A DNA stretch of 64,000 nt from AP-15 sp963716115 (lineage in GTDB: Bacteria; Pseudomonadota; Alphaproteobacteria; ATCC43930; CGMCC-115725), in assembly GCA_963716115.1 (NCBI GenBank), contig CAVQSZ010000008.1, positions 62,001-126,000 on the forward strand, in the 5' to 3' direction. The stretch's first letter is position 1. Each line of letters begins with the position of its first letter. A program made the position numbers and the translations under genes. The notes under the pieces were generated by a model, which was not told where the DNA came from, made no database searches, and worked only from the letters and a program-made list of their open reading frames with translations. This document shows positions 54,181-63,168 of this stretch, in pieces.

Positions 54181-54434
54181 AACTCGACCTCGCGCGCTCC
54201 CCCCGCCGCGCGTTCGATCTCAAGCCCGGAATCGCGCAGCGGCGAAGCGGCGAAAAATTGCGCAAGGCTGCCCTGGCGCCGCGCCTTGCGCGTCCACTCC
54301 TGGAGCGAGACGACGACCACGGCCGGACGACCGTTTCTGGTGATCGTCTGGGGCCCTTCCTCAAGCGCCTTGCCGATGACCTCGCTCAGCCGCGCCTTGG
54401 CTTGCGCGACCGACCAAACCGTCTGCTGAGACAC
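54177..54434 (-). CDS. Phd/YefM-type antitoxin
   Basis: An 85-residue antitoxin: VSQQTVWSVAQAKARLSEVIGKALEEGPQTITRNGRPAVVVVSLQEW is the Phd fold (DNA-binding N terminus, NGRPAVVV strand). The acidic C terminus (AASPLRDSGLEIERAAGG) binds the toxin. GTG 54434 is used; an in-frame ATG at 54473 would lie inside the palindrome that is probably its operator. It is followed by the PIN toxin with a four-base overlap. The promoter carries a perfect 11-base inverted repeat (54445-54476), so the TA complex probably represses itself there. Confidence 0.88.
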   Translation of the reverse strand: MSQQTVWSVAQAKARLSEVIGKALEEGPQTITRNGRPAVVVVSLQEWTRKARRQGSLAQFFAASPLRDSGLEIERAAGGAREVEL

Positions 54435-54444
54435 GCCAATCCCC

Positions 54445-54476
54445 CATATGACTAAACTGGTTAAGTTAGTCATATG
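54445..54476. promoter_or_regulatory. Perfect inverted repeat, probable antitoxin operator
   Basis: CATATGACTAA (54445-54455) and TTAGTCATATG (54466-54476) are perfect reverse complements with a 10-base spacer, immediately upstream of the Phd-type antitoxin start at 54434. The stretch is AT-rich in a 70% GC genome. This is the expected architecture for autoregulation by a Phd/PIN complex. Confidence 0.7.
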
Positions 54477-54625
54477 TGAGTCGCAATCGCCGTCAACACA
54501 AGACCCGGCGGATGCGTCGGTCGCGCATTAGACTAGCGCGTGCAAGCCAGCCCTGCCCGCTCGGCATACCGGCGAAGCCAAGCGCGGCCGCATGCTGCCG
54601 GGCGCAGACGTGGGAGGACCGGGCC

Positions 54626-56338
54626 ATGCACGACATCGTCATTCGCGGCGGCAGGATCGTCGACGGGACCGGGGCGCCGGCCTTCACCGGGGACATCGCG
54701 ATCGCGGGCGGGCGGATCGCAGCGGTCGGCGGCAAGGCCGGGCCGGCGCGGCGGGTGATCGACGCCGACGGCCTGCTGGTGACGCCGGGCTGGGTCGATG
54801 TGCACACCCATTACGACGGCCAGGCGACCTGGGACCCGATCCTGGCGCCGTCATCCTGGCATGGCGTGACGACGGTTCTCTTCGGCAATTGCGGCGTCGG
54901 CTTCGCGCCGGTGCGGCCGCACCACCGCACCGCCCTGATCGACCTGATGGAAGGGGTCGAGGACATCCCGGGCCCGGTCCTGGCCGAGGGCTTGAAGTGG
55001 GATTGGCAGAGCTTTCCCGATTTCCTCGACGCCCTCGAGCGAATGCCGCGGACGATCGACGTGGCGGCGCAGATCCCGCACCACCCGTTGCGGGTTTATG
55101 TCATGGGCGACCGCGCGATCCGGCGCGAGGCGGCGACCGCCGACGACATCGCCGAAATGCGCCGGCTGACCGAGGAGGCGGTGCGCGCCGGCGCGTTCGG
55201 CTTTACGACCTCGCGGACCAATGCGCACAAGACGACGCAGGGCGAGCTGGCGCCGGGCCGCTTCGCCGAAATCGCCGAGCTGACCGGCATCGGCGCTGCG
55301 ATGGGGGCGGTCGGCGCCGGCGCCTTCGGCATGAACAGCGATTTCGAGGACGAGGCGGCGGAGTTCGAATGGCTGACCCGGCTGGGCAAGGAAACCGGCC
55401 GCAAGATGTGGTTTCTGCTGACCGACCGGCCGACCGACCCGCAGCGCTGGCGGCGGATCATGCGGGGCGTGCACCAGGCCCGCGCCGCCGGCGCCTCGGT
55501 GACCGCGCAGGTCGCGGGGCGCCCGGTCGGCGTCATCCTCGGCGTCGCTGCCTCGCTGAACCCGTTCGCGATCCGCGAGCGCTACCAGCCGTTCGAGGCG
55601 CTGCCCCTGGCCGAGCGGCTGGCGCGGCTGCGCGATCCCGCGGCGCGCCGCGCGATCCTCGACGACCGGCCGTCGCCGGCTCTTTTGAACCGATTGGGAC
55701 CGCTCATTCAGCTGATCGCCTCGCGCTGGGACCGCATGTATGTGATGGGCGACCCGCCCGACTACGAGCCGCGGGCCGAATCGAGCATCGCCGCGATCGC
55801 CGCGCGCACCAATCATACGCCCGATGAAATCGCCTACGACTATCTGACCGCGGATGCCGGCAATCTGCTGTTTTTCCCGGTGACCGGCTACGCCCAGGAC
55901 GACCACGAGCCGATCCGCGAGATGCTGACCGACCCCGGGACCCTGCTCGGGCTCGGCGATGGCGGCGCCCATGTCGCCCAGATCGTCGACGCCAGCATGC
56001 CCTCCTACATGCTGACGCATTGGGCGCGCGACCGCGAGCGCGGCCCCGGCCTGCCGCTCGAGTTCGTCGTCCGGCGCCTGACCAGCGAGACCGCCGATTT
56101 CTTCGGCTTCAACGACCGCGGCCGGGTCCAGCCCGGCCGGCGCGCCGACCTCAATCTGATCGACTTCGACCGGCTGCGCCTGCATCCGCCCGAGGTCGTC
56201 CACGACCTGCCGGCCGGCGGCAAGCGTCTGGTGCAGCGCGCCGACGGCTATGTTGCGACCTTGGTCGCCGGCGTCCCGGTGTTCGAGCGGGGCGAGCACA
56301 CCGGCGCCGCCCCCGGCCGGCTCGTCCGCCGCGGCTGA
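54626..56338 (+). CDS. N-acyl-D-amino-acid deacylase / D-aminoacylase family amidohydrolase
   Basis: A 570-residue amidohydrolase-3 enzyme. MHDIVIRGGRIVDGTGAPAFTGDIAIAGGRIAAVG forms the N-terminal beta-sandwich; VTPGWVDVHTHYDGQATWDP contains HxH, and SSWHGVTTVLFGNCGVGFAPVRP carries the Cys metal ligand typical of D-aminoacylases. GLGDGGAHVAQIVDAS supplies the catalytic Asp, and the C-terminal FFGFNDRGRVQPGRRADLNLID restores the beta domain. The family cleaves N-acyl-D-amino acids or similar amides. ATG 54626 with GGGAGGACC upstream. It is convergent with the Rieske oxygenase gene. Confidence 0.9.
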   Translation: MHDIVIRGGRIVDGTGAPAFTGDIAIAGGRIAAVGGKAGPARRVIDADGLLVTPGWVDVHTHYDGQATWDPILAPSSWHGVTTVLFGNCGVGFAPVRPHHRTALIDLMEGVEDIPGPVLAEGLKWDWQSFPDFLDALERMPRTIDVAAQIPHHPLRVYVMGDRAIRREAATADDIAEMRRLTEEAVRAGAFGFTTSRTNAHKTTQGELAPGRFAEIAELTGIGAAMGAVGAGAFGMNSDFEDEAAEFEWLTRLGKETGRKMWFLLTDRPTDPQRWRRIMRGVHQARAAGASVTAQVAGRPVGVILGVAASLNPFAIRERYQPFEALPLAERLARLRDPAARRAILDDRPSPALLNRLGPLIQLIASRWDRMYVMGDPPDYEPRAESSIAAIAARTNHTPDEIAYDYLTADAGNLLFFPVTGYAQDDHEPIREMLTDPGTLLGLGDGGAHVAQIVDASMPSYMLTHWARDRERGPGLPLEFVVRRLTSETADFFGFNDRGRVQPGRRADLNLIDFDRLRLHPPEVVHDLPAGGKRLVQRADGYVATLVAGVPVFERGEHTGAAPGRLVRRG

Positions 56339-56391
56339 TCGCAGCGAAGCCGATCGCTGCGGCACGTTGGCGTCGCGCCCATCGCGCGGCG

Positions 56392-57420
56392 CTATTCGGC
56401 GGCGAGCGCCGTGCGCTCCTCGGCGAGCAGGCGCTCGACCATGCGCCGCATCTGCATGCGCGTCGCGTCGGAGGCGATGTCGACGAGGCCCTGCTCGCCG
56501 CATTCGCTGAGGCGGGCCTGCTGCGCCTCGACCATGACCCGGTCCTCGACAAAGGTCGGGGCGATCTCGCGGTAGAGCTGCTCGGTCGCCTCGGGCTCGT
56601 TCTGGCGGTAGCCGTTCGCCACCGACCAGAAATAGAAGCAGCTGGTCTCGGTCTCCGGGGTCAGGCCGTGGAACAGCCGGAACTGGAAGGCGAAGTCGCT
56701 CCCGCCCTGGCCGGCGTCGGCGGCGCCGGTCCATTGCAGGACGCTCGACGGCGCGACGAACTCGAACTCCTGGCAGCGGTCGACCCGGCCCTTGAAGCCG
56801 GCGGCCTTGACGTAGCTCGGCGGCGGCACGGAGTTTCGCATCCAGCGGGTGAATTTGAGGCCGGTCGGCGTGCGCACGGTCTTCATCTCGGCGTCGAGAT
56901 GCTGCGCCGGGTTGCCGCCGACGGTCCTGGCGTGGAGATAGCCGAGATGCGTCAAATCCATCAAATTGTCGACCATCAGCATGTAGTTGGCCTTGATCGG
57001 ATAGACGTCGTGCTTGTTCGGCCAGCGGCCGGGGTCGTTGTGGTAGGGAAAGTCGACGATCCGGGTCGCGTCGGCCCTGGCCGGGTCGCCCATCCACACC
57101 CACACCAGCTGGTCCTTCTCCACCGCCGGGTAGGAGCGCACCCGCGCCTCCGCCGGGATTTGCGGCTGGCCGGGGATGCGCACGCAGCGCCCGGCGCCGT
57201 CGAAGGTCAGCCCGTGGTAGCCGCATTGCAGGCCGTCCTCGACGAGGCTGCCCATGCTCAACGGCGCCGCGCGGTGGCAGCAGCGGTCGGCGAGCGCCGC
57301 GGCGCGTCCGGCCCGGTCGCGGAACAGCACGATCGGGTCGTCGCAGACCCGGCGGGCGAGCGGCTCGGCGCCGATTTCGTCCCCCCATGCGGCGATGTAC
57401 CAGGCGTTGCGCAGCAGCAT
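56392..57420 (-). CDS. Rieske non-heme iron oxygenase, alpha-subunit type (VanA-like)
   Basis: A 342-residue aromatic-ring oxygenase component. MLLRNAWYIAAWGDEIGAEPLARRVC is the VanA/PobA-type start. The Rieske [2Fe-2S] ligands are C-x-H in DRCCHRAAPLSMG and C-x2-H in QCGYHGLTFDG. The mononuclear iron site includes the DLTHLGYLHARTVGG region (Asp/His/His). Members O-demethylate methoxybenzoates or oxidise similar substrates. No reductase subunit is adjacent. ATG 57420 with GAGGCCGCC before it. Full length. Confidence 0.92.
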   Translation of the reverse strand: MLLRNAWYIAAWGDEIGAEPLARRVCDDPIVLFRDRAGRAAALADRCCHRAAPLSMGSLVEDGLQCGYHGLTFDGAGRCVRIPGQPQIPAEARVRSYPAVEKDQLVWVWMGDPARADATRIVDFPYHNDPGRWPNKHDVYPIKANYMLMVDNLMDLTHLGYLHARTVGGNPAQHLDAEMKTVRTPTGLKFTRWMRNSVPPPSYVKAAGFKGRVDRCQEFEFVAPSSVLQWTGAADAGQGGSDFAFQFRLFHGLTPETETSCFYFWSVANGYRQNEPEATEQLYREIAPTFVEDRVMVEAQQARLSECGEQGLVDIASDATRMQMRRMVERLLAEERTALAAE

Positions 57421-57581
57421 CGGCGGCCTCCTGTTTCAGCGCGGCGATGGTAAGCCGGCCGCTGCGGGTTGGGAAGGCGGTGATCGGCGGCCGCGCCGGC
57501 CGCGATTGTCGAGCCTGCGGCGCCGGGCGGCGCGGCTCGTGCTAGGCTTCGATCCGGACGCGTTCATCGAGGAGACCGGCC

Positions 57582-58923
57582 ATCAACGCCACAGCGACAC
57601 AAGAAACCCCGGTCGAGACGCGGCTGGCGGCGCTGCTCGACGAATTGGGGATCGGCCGGGCGCATTTCGCCGGGCGCAGCTCCAGCGATTGGGAAGGCTT
57701 CGCCCGGCGCTACCCGGAGCGCGTCGCCTCGCTGACCCTGCTGTGCCCGGCGGCGGTCGACGGCGCGGCGTTGCGGCCCTTCGGCTCGCGGCTCCTGGTG
57801 GCGACCGGCGATCGGGGGGTGGGCGACCGGCGGGTGCGGGCGGTGCTGCCCGAGCTGCCGCAGGCGCGCTCGGTGGTGCTGCGCGATTACGCCGGGCTCA
57901 CCTGGGCCGACCTCGCGGCCGAGCGCGGCGAAGAGCTCGCCGCCGCGATCGAGGGCTTTCTCGGGCGCGTCGAAAACGACCGGCCGCTGCCGGCGGCGGG
58001 CCTCGCCGAGCGCGACGGCGAGGCCGCCGGCGTCTCCTACAAGGTGCGCGGGGCGGGGCCGCCGCTGGTGCTGCTGCCGCTCGATCTGGCGCCGACGCAG
58101 TGGGCGGCGCTGATCCCGACGCTCGCACGGCGCTGGTGCACGGTCGCGACCGGCGGCGCCCATCTCGGCAGCGTTGCGAGCCTCGAGGAGCGCGGCCGCT
58201 CGGGCTACATCGACATCGTGCGCAACCTGCTCGACGCGCTGGCGATCGGGCCCGGCGAGCGGGTGCTCGAGGTCGGCTGCGGCTGCGGCGTGATCATGCG
58301 CGAGCTGGCGCGCCGGACCGGGGGCGCGAACCCGTTGACCGGGATCGACCGCAGCCCCTACCTGCTCGGCGAGGCGCGGGCCGCGGCGCGGCGCGAAGGG
58401 CTCGCCGGGCGCATCGAATTTGCGCGAGGGCCGGGCCGAGGCCCTGCCGCTGCCGGACGGGTTCGCCGATGCGGCGCTGTGCTGCACCGTCGCCGAGGAG
58501 GGCGACGCCGACGCGATGCTCTGCGAGCTGGCGCGGGCGACCCGGCCCGGCGGCCGCATCGGCGTCATCGTCCGCGCGATCGACCGCGGCTGCTGGGTCA
58601 ACCTGCCGCTCGCCGCCGCGCTCAAGGCCAAGGTCGAGGCGCCCGGCATGATCGGCGGCGGGATGAGCCCGCAGGGCTGCGCCGACGCCAGCCTCTACCG
58701 GCGGCTGCGCGCGCTCGGGCTGGAGCGGCTGCGCTGCTTCCCGCAGCTCGTCGCGGTCAGGCCGGGGATGCCGCGCCTCGCCCGTTATCAGCAGCAGGTG
58801 CTGGCGGCGCTCGACCCGGCCGAGGCCGAGGCATGGCGGCAGGCCGCCGGCGAGGCCGAAGCGGACGGGACCTTCTTCATCGCCCAGCCCTTTCACTGCG
58901 CGGTCGGGACCAAGCCCGGCTGA
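57582..58923 (+). CDS. Fusion of truncated alpha/beta hydrolase and class I methyltransferase, one frameshift
   Basis: About 440 residues after correction. Residues 10-130 resemble the second half of an alpha/beta hydrolase: LLDELGIGRAHFAGRSSSDWEGFARRYPERVASLTLLCP covers the nucleophile-elbow region, with Ser present but GxSxG degraded. A SAM-dependent methyltransferase follows: VLEVGCGCGVIMRELARRTG (motif I), GIDRSPYLLGEARA (motif II) and, after an extra G at about 58422, EGRAEALPLPDGFADAALCC, then ARATRPGGRIGVI. GAGGAG lies 7 bases before ATC 57582, which is in frame, but no ATG/GTG is available there. The first canonical in-frame codon is TTG 57645. The start is therefore uncertain; 57582 is shown because the ribosome site points to it. 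The true codon may be misread or unusual. Confidence 0.7.
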
Positions 58924-59030
58924 GCCGCCGTCTCGCCGCCGCCGGCCAGCTATCGCGTTTGCGCCAGCTATAGCGTTTGGGACTGCCAGCCGCGCGCCGC
59001 CGGCTTTTTGCCGGATCGTAAGCATTGCTT

Positions 59031-60638
59031 ATGTTCCAGGGATGGCGACTTTCCCGGCAAGCGGATAGCGGCGCGGTGAGAGGCGAGGCGCGCAGCCCGA
59101 TCGGCAATCGCGGGCCGATCACGGTATCGATCATGCTGGCGACGATCATGCAGGGCGTCGACAACACGATCGCCAACGTCGCGCTGCCGCATATCCGCGG
59201 CAGCCTGTCGGCCTCGCAGGACCAGATCGCCTGGGTCCTGACCTCCTACATCGTCGCGGTGGCGATCATGACGCCGCTGACCGGCTGGCTCGCCGGGCGG
59301 CTCGGCATCAAATACGTCTTTCTGGTGTCGGTTGCGGGGTTCACCCTGGCCTCGGCCTTGTGCGGCAGCGCCACGAGCCTGACCCAGCTGGTGCTCTACC
59401 GCCTGCTGCAGGGCGTGTGCGGCGCGGCGCTGGTGCCGCTGTCGCAATCGGTGCTGCTGCAGATCAACCCGCCCGAGCGGCACGGCCAGGCGATCGCGGT
59501 CTGGGGCATCGGCGTCATGCTGGGCCCGATCTTCGGGCCGATGCTGGGCGGCTGGCTGACCGAGGATTTCAACTGGCGCTGGATCTTCTACATCAACCTG
59601 CCGGTCGGCGTGATCGCCTCGCTCGGCATCATGATCTTCATCCGCGAGACCGGGCGGGCGCATCGCGAGGCCTTCGACTTTTTCGGCTTCGCCAGCCTCA
59701 GCGTGGCGATCGGCGCCTTGCAGATGATGCTCGACCGGGGCCAGCTGAAGGACTGGTTCGGCTCGACCGAGATCTGGGTCGAGGCGATGATCTCGGGGGT
59801 GGCGCTCTACCTGTTCATCGTCCACACGGCGACCGCCGCCGACCGGTCCTTTCTCAACCGCGACCTGTTGAAGAGCCCCAATTTCGCCGCCGGCACCATC
59901 CTGATGTTCTTTGTCGGCGGGATTCTCAGCGGCACCCTGGCGCTGGTGCCGACGATGCTGCAATCGCTGATGGGCTACCCCGTTTTCACCACCGGGCTCG
60001 TCACCGCGCCGCGCGGCGTCGGCACCATGGTCGCGATGTTCCTGGTCGGCCGCGTCATCAACAAGATCGACAATCGGCTCATCATCCTGACCGGCCTCAC
60101 CCTGACCGCGGTCTCGCTGTGGCAGATGACCGGGTTCTCGCTCGAGATGGGGATGGGCCCGGTGATCACCTCGGGGATGCTCCAGGGCTTCGGGCTCGGC
60201 TGCACCTTTGTCCCGCTGAACACGCTGGCGCTGTCGAACCTGCCGCGTCACATGCTGACCCAGGGCACCGCGCTCAGGAGCCTGATGCGCAATCTGGGCG
60301 GCAGCATCGGCATCTCGACCTTCGAGGCGCTCCTGGTCTCCAACGCCCAGATCGTGCACTCGCGGCTGGTCGAGGGGCTGCGCCCCGACAACCCGCTGGC
60401 CCGCGCGCCGCACCTCGCGGCGCCGTTCAGCCTGACCTCGCCGTCGGGTGTGGCCGCGCTCAACGCCGAGGTCACCCGGCAGGCCGAGATGGTGGCCTAT
60501 ATCGACGTGTTCGCGCTGATGATGATGATCGTCGTCGCGTCGATCCCGCTGCTGCTGCTGATTCGCCGGACGCGCGCCGCGAGGCGGGCCCCGGCCGCGG
60601 CCGACGCCCCCAGCCTCCAGGCCGAGCGCGCCGGATAG
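59031..60638 (+). CDS. DHA2-family drug efflux MFS transporter (EmrB/QacA-like)
   Basis: A 535-residue permease with about 14 transmembrane helices. TIMQGVDNTIANVALPHIRGSLSASQDQIAWVLTSYIVAVAIMTPLTGWLAGRLG shows the DHA2 motif D1 (LDxTIVNVALP type) and the motif A loop. WGIGVMLGPIFGPMLGGWLTEDFNWRWIFYINLPVG is the motif C/antiporter block typical of EmrB. It exports drugs or hydrophobic compounds from the inner membrane using the proton gradient. No EmrA-type membrane fusion gene is adjacent. ATG 59031 is the first Met of the frame with usual leader length, but no strong ribosome site precedes it. Confidence 0.92.
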   Translation: MFQGWRLSRQADSGAVRGEARSPIGNRGPITVSIMLATIMQGVDNTIANVALPHIRGSLSASQDQIAWVLTSYIVAVAIMTPLTGWLAGRLGIKYVFLVSVAGFTLASALCGSATSLTQLVLYRLLQGVCGAALVPLSQSVLLQINPPERHGQAIAVWGIGVMLGPIFGPMLGGWLTEDFNWRWIFYINLPVGVIASLGIMIFIRETGRAHREAFDFFGFASLSVAIGALQMMLDRGQLKDWFGSTEIWVEAMISGVALYLFIVHTATAADRSFLNRDLLKSPNFAAGTILMFFVGGILSGTLALVPTMLQSLMGYPVFTTGLVTAPRGVGTMVAMFLVGRVINKIDNRLIILTGLTLTAVSLWQMTGFSLEMGMGPVITSGMLQGFGLGCTFVPLNTLALSNLPRHMLTQGTALRSLMRNLGGSIGISTFEALLVSNAQIVHSRLVEGLRPDNPLARAPHLAAPFSLTSPSGVAALNAEVTRQAEMVAYIDVFALMMMIVVASIPLLLLIRRTRAARRAPAAADAPSLQAERAG

Positions 60639-60721
60639 ACGCGGCCCCGCGGCCTCGGCGGCGCGGCGGTGTTGCTTTTGCGCCGCGAGGGGCTTAAAAG
60701 CCGGGCCGGGAGGGACCCGTC

Positions 60722-61201
60722 ATGACCTGCGATCACCGGATTCGTGGCCCGGCCCGCGGGGTTGTCCCGCGGGCGCTGGCCTGCCTGGCCGCGGCGGCTC
60801 TGCTGTCGGGCTGCACCGAATTGAAGCGCTCGATCGGCATGGAGCAGACGATGCCGGACGAGTTCGCCGTCGAATCGCGCGCGCCGCTCTTGATCCCGCC
60901 GGATTTCGATCTGCGTCCGCCGACGCCGGGCGCGCCGCGGCCGCAGGAGAAGACCGCCGATCAGCAGGCCCGGCAGGTCATGGAGCAGGCGGGGCCCGGC
61001 GAGCCGGGCAAGCAGGCCCCCGATTTCCGCCTGCGCCGGTCGGCCGACGCGCTGGGGCCCGGCGGCCCCCAGGCGCCCGACCCGAACGCCGCGGTCGGCG
61101 ATCAGAGCCTGTCGAACAAGCTCCTCGGCTCGGGCGACACCGGCGCCGCCGGGGCCACGGTCGAAAAGCGCGAGACCACACCGCTGAAGGGCGTCTACTA
61201 A
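60722..61201 (+). CDS. DUF3035 lipoprotein
   Basis: A 159-residue protein: an N-terminal segment RALACLAAAALLSGCTELKRSIG has a lipobox (LLSGC), followed by a Pro-rich, unstructured-looking outer-membrane lipoprotein (PDEFAVESRAPLLIPPDFDLRPPTPGAPRP). PDEF.V..RAPL..PP.F.LRPP is the DUF3035 signature, found in alphaproteobacteria and often next to lspA. Here lspA is not adjacent. ATG 60722 follows GGGAGGGAC. A hairpin repeat lies just past its stop. Confidence 0.88.
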   Translation: MTCDHRIRGPARGVVPRALACLAAAALLSGCTELKRSIGMEQTMPDEFAVESRAPLLIPPDFDLRPPTPGAPRPQEKTADQQARQVMEQAGPGEPGKQAPDFRLRRSADALGPGGPQAPDPNAAVGDQSLSNKLLGSGDTGAAGATVEKRETTPLKGVY

Positions 61202-61210
61202 ACTCTTTTC

Positions 61211-61243
61211 GCTGTCCCGTGGGCTGAAGGCCCACGGGACAGC
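61211..61243. repeat. Hairpin repeat around GTGGGC-TGAAG-GCCCAC, copy 2
   Basis: GCTGTCCCGTGGGC (61211-61224) pairs with GCCCACGGGACAGC (61230-61243) across a TGAAG loop: 14 perfect base pairs. It shares the loop and the eight inner base pairs with the copy at 17243-17263. It lies just after the stop of the DUF3035 gene and could end that transcript, although no T-run follows. Confidence 0.75.
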
Positions 61244-61311
61244 GGGAGCCATCCAGCCCCGCTTCGGTCGGCAATCGAGGCCGGGCGGCGCCCGCTGCGT
61301 GGGCCGCGCAT

Positions 61312-62656
61312 TCAGCCGGCGGCGAGGCGCGTCAGCTCGGCGATGTCGGCCAGCCCGTCGAGCGCCGCCGCCATCTGGCGCAGCTCGCGGGCGCGGGGCG
61401 CGCCCAGCGCCGGCTCGACCAGGGCGTCGAGCTTGTCCGCGAGCCGCTTCCCCTGCTCGGCGATGTCGGCGGCCGGGATCCCGGAATCGTGGCGCGCCGC
61501 GACCCGCCGCCCATCGGCCAGATCGAGCTCCAGCTCGGCGACCGTCTGCGGCCAGGATTGCTGAAAGTCGATCGCGATCCGCTCGCGCAGCCGCGCCATC
61601 GCCGGGTCGCGCGCGTTCTGCTCGCTGTAGTTGTCGAGGCCGGCGGTGTCGAGGCCGGAAAGCGCCATCGCCACGGTCTGGCGCAGGCTGAACTTGCTCT
61701 GCAGCCCGTCGACCGGCACGGGGATGTTGCAGATGCGGTCGCAGCCGCGATCGAGCCGCAAGGTAATGCCGGCGATCCCCTCCGGCGTCAGCCCGTGCTC
61801 CTGGCGCAACCGGCGCGCGCACTCGATCGGCGCGTGCGTCATGTAGCAGGCGGCGTGGTATTTGAAGAGGTTGGCGAGGATGTAAAAGCCGCGTTTCGGC
61901 GTGGCGAGGGCGGCCTCCGGGAGAAAAATCCGGGCCGTGGGTCGCAGCGAAGCCCTGGACGCATTCGACCAGGTCGGCCCGGCTCGAAAACCCGCGCTGC
62001 GCGAGGCGCGCCGCCAGGAGCCCGTTCTGCGCCGCCTTGCCGGCGTGGAACGGCTTGCACATCGTGCCGAACTGCGATTTGAGCCCGGCCGCCTGGGTCC
62101 CGGCGATGCCGAGCGCCCGCGCCGTCGCCTCGGCGTCGAGGCCCAGGAGCCGGGCGCAGGCCGCCGCCGCGCCAAAGCCGCCGATCGTGCCGGTGGCGTG
62201 AAAGCCGATCTCGTAATGGCCCGGCTGCAGCGCCATGCCGATCCGGCACATGGCCTCGTAGCCGGCGACAAAGGCGGTGATCACCTCGCGCCCGGAGGAG
62301 CCCTTCAGCTCGGCCAGCGCCAAGAGGCCCGGCAGGATCGCGACCGAGGGATGCCCCGGCATCGCCAGATTGACATCGTCGTAATCGAGCGCATGCGCCG
62401 CCGCCCCGTTGACCAGCGCCGCCGCCAGCGCCGGCAGCCGCTCGCGACGGCCGATCAGGCTCGCCTGCGGCGCCCCGCCGGCCTCGGTCATCTCGTCGAG
62501 CAGCATCCCGACCAGCGGGTCGCCGGCCCCGGCAATGGCGACGCCGAGATAGTCGAGCACGCATTGCCGCGCCACCTCCCGCACCGGCTCGGGCAGCTCG
62601 GCGTATTCGAGCGCCGCCGCGCGGGTGGCCAACATCTGCGTCAGACCGCCATCCAT
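61312..62656 (-). CDS. MmgE/PrpD family protein, one frameshift
   Basis: A protein of 447 residues after correction, of the 2-methylcitrate dehydratase (PrpD)/MmgE superfamily. VREVARQCVLDYLGVAIAGAGDPL, HALDYDDVNLAMPGHPSVAILPGLLALAE and AGTQAAGLKSQFGTMCKPFHAGKAAQNGLLAARLAQRGF are the standard conserved blocks. One extra T in a T-run at about 61925 shifts THGPDFLPEAALATP. The C-terminal half, KYHAACYMTHAPIECARRL, is clean. Some members dehydrate 2-methylcitrate, but many relatives have unknown substrates. ATG 62656 has GGACGAG upstream. No prpB or prpC is nearby. Confidence 0.88.
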
Positions 62657-62955
62657 CTCGTCCTCCTGGCGTTGCGGGCCGCCCGAGATTGCGCCGTCGC
62701 CGCGCTCCCCGCAACAACGACACCGGCTGAGCGGTCCGTATTGCGACCCGAGGGGACGCCATCTCGCTCGGCATGTATAGGCCAACACATGGAAACGGCG
62801 GGGTCGCTCGGCGCCGGCGGGGCCGCAGCGGCGCCCATTCGCTCAGCGGCAGGAGCCGCGGCCAATCGGCCGCTCGGCCGGCCCCTGCCGGGTCGGCAAA
62901 GGCTTTCAGAAGACGGGCCGCGTGATCATATACGGGTTGCTTGCGGAGAGATCGA

Positions 62956-63168
62956 ATGAACGAAGTCGAAACCGTGGAGCTGCTCGAGCGCTATTCGCAA
63001 GCGCGGATTTCGGCGATCGAGCTGCGGCGCGCGCTTGGCGGAATCACCTTCGGCGACGTGCTGATCGAGCTCGCAAAGCACGACCTGCCGTTGCCGCGCG
63101 CACCCGAGGCCGGCCGCCGGCAACGCATCGCGGCCGCACGCGCCTTGCTGTTTCCCAAGGCGGCGTGA
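62956..63168 (+). CDS. UPF0175-type antitoxin
   Basis: A 70-residue protein with GGAGAG upstream of ATG 62956. MNEVETVELLERYSQARISAIELRRALGGITFGDVLIELAKHDLPLPRAPE fits the UPF0175 pattern (helix-turn-helix, then (L/I)PLPR). UPF0175 proteins are antitoxins of PIN-type toxins. Its stop TGA overlaps the GTG of the next gene (GTGA). The pair is the last TA-like module of the window. Confidence 0.75.
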   Translation: MNEVETVELLERYSQARISAIELRRALGGITFGDVLIELAKHDLPLPRAPEAGRRQRIAAARALLFPKAA

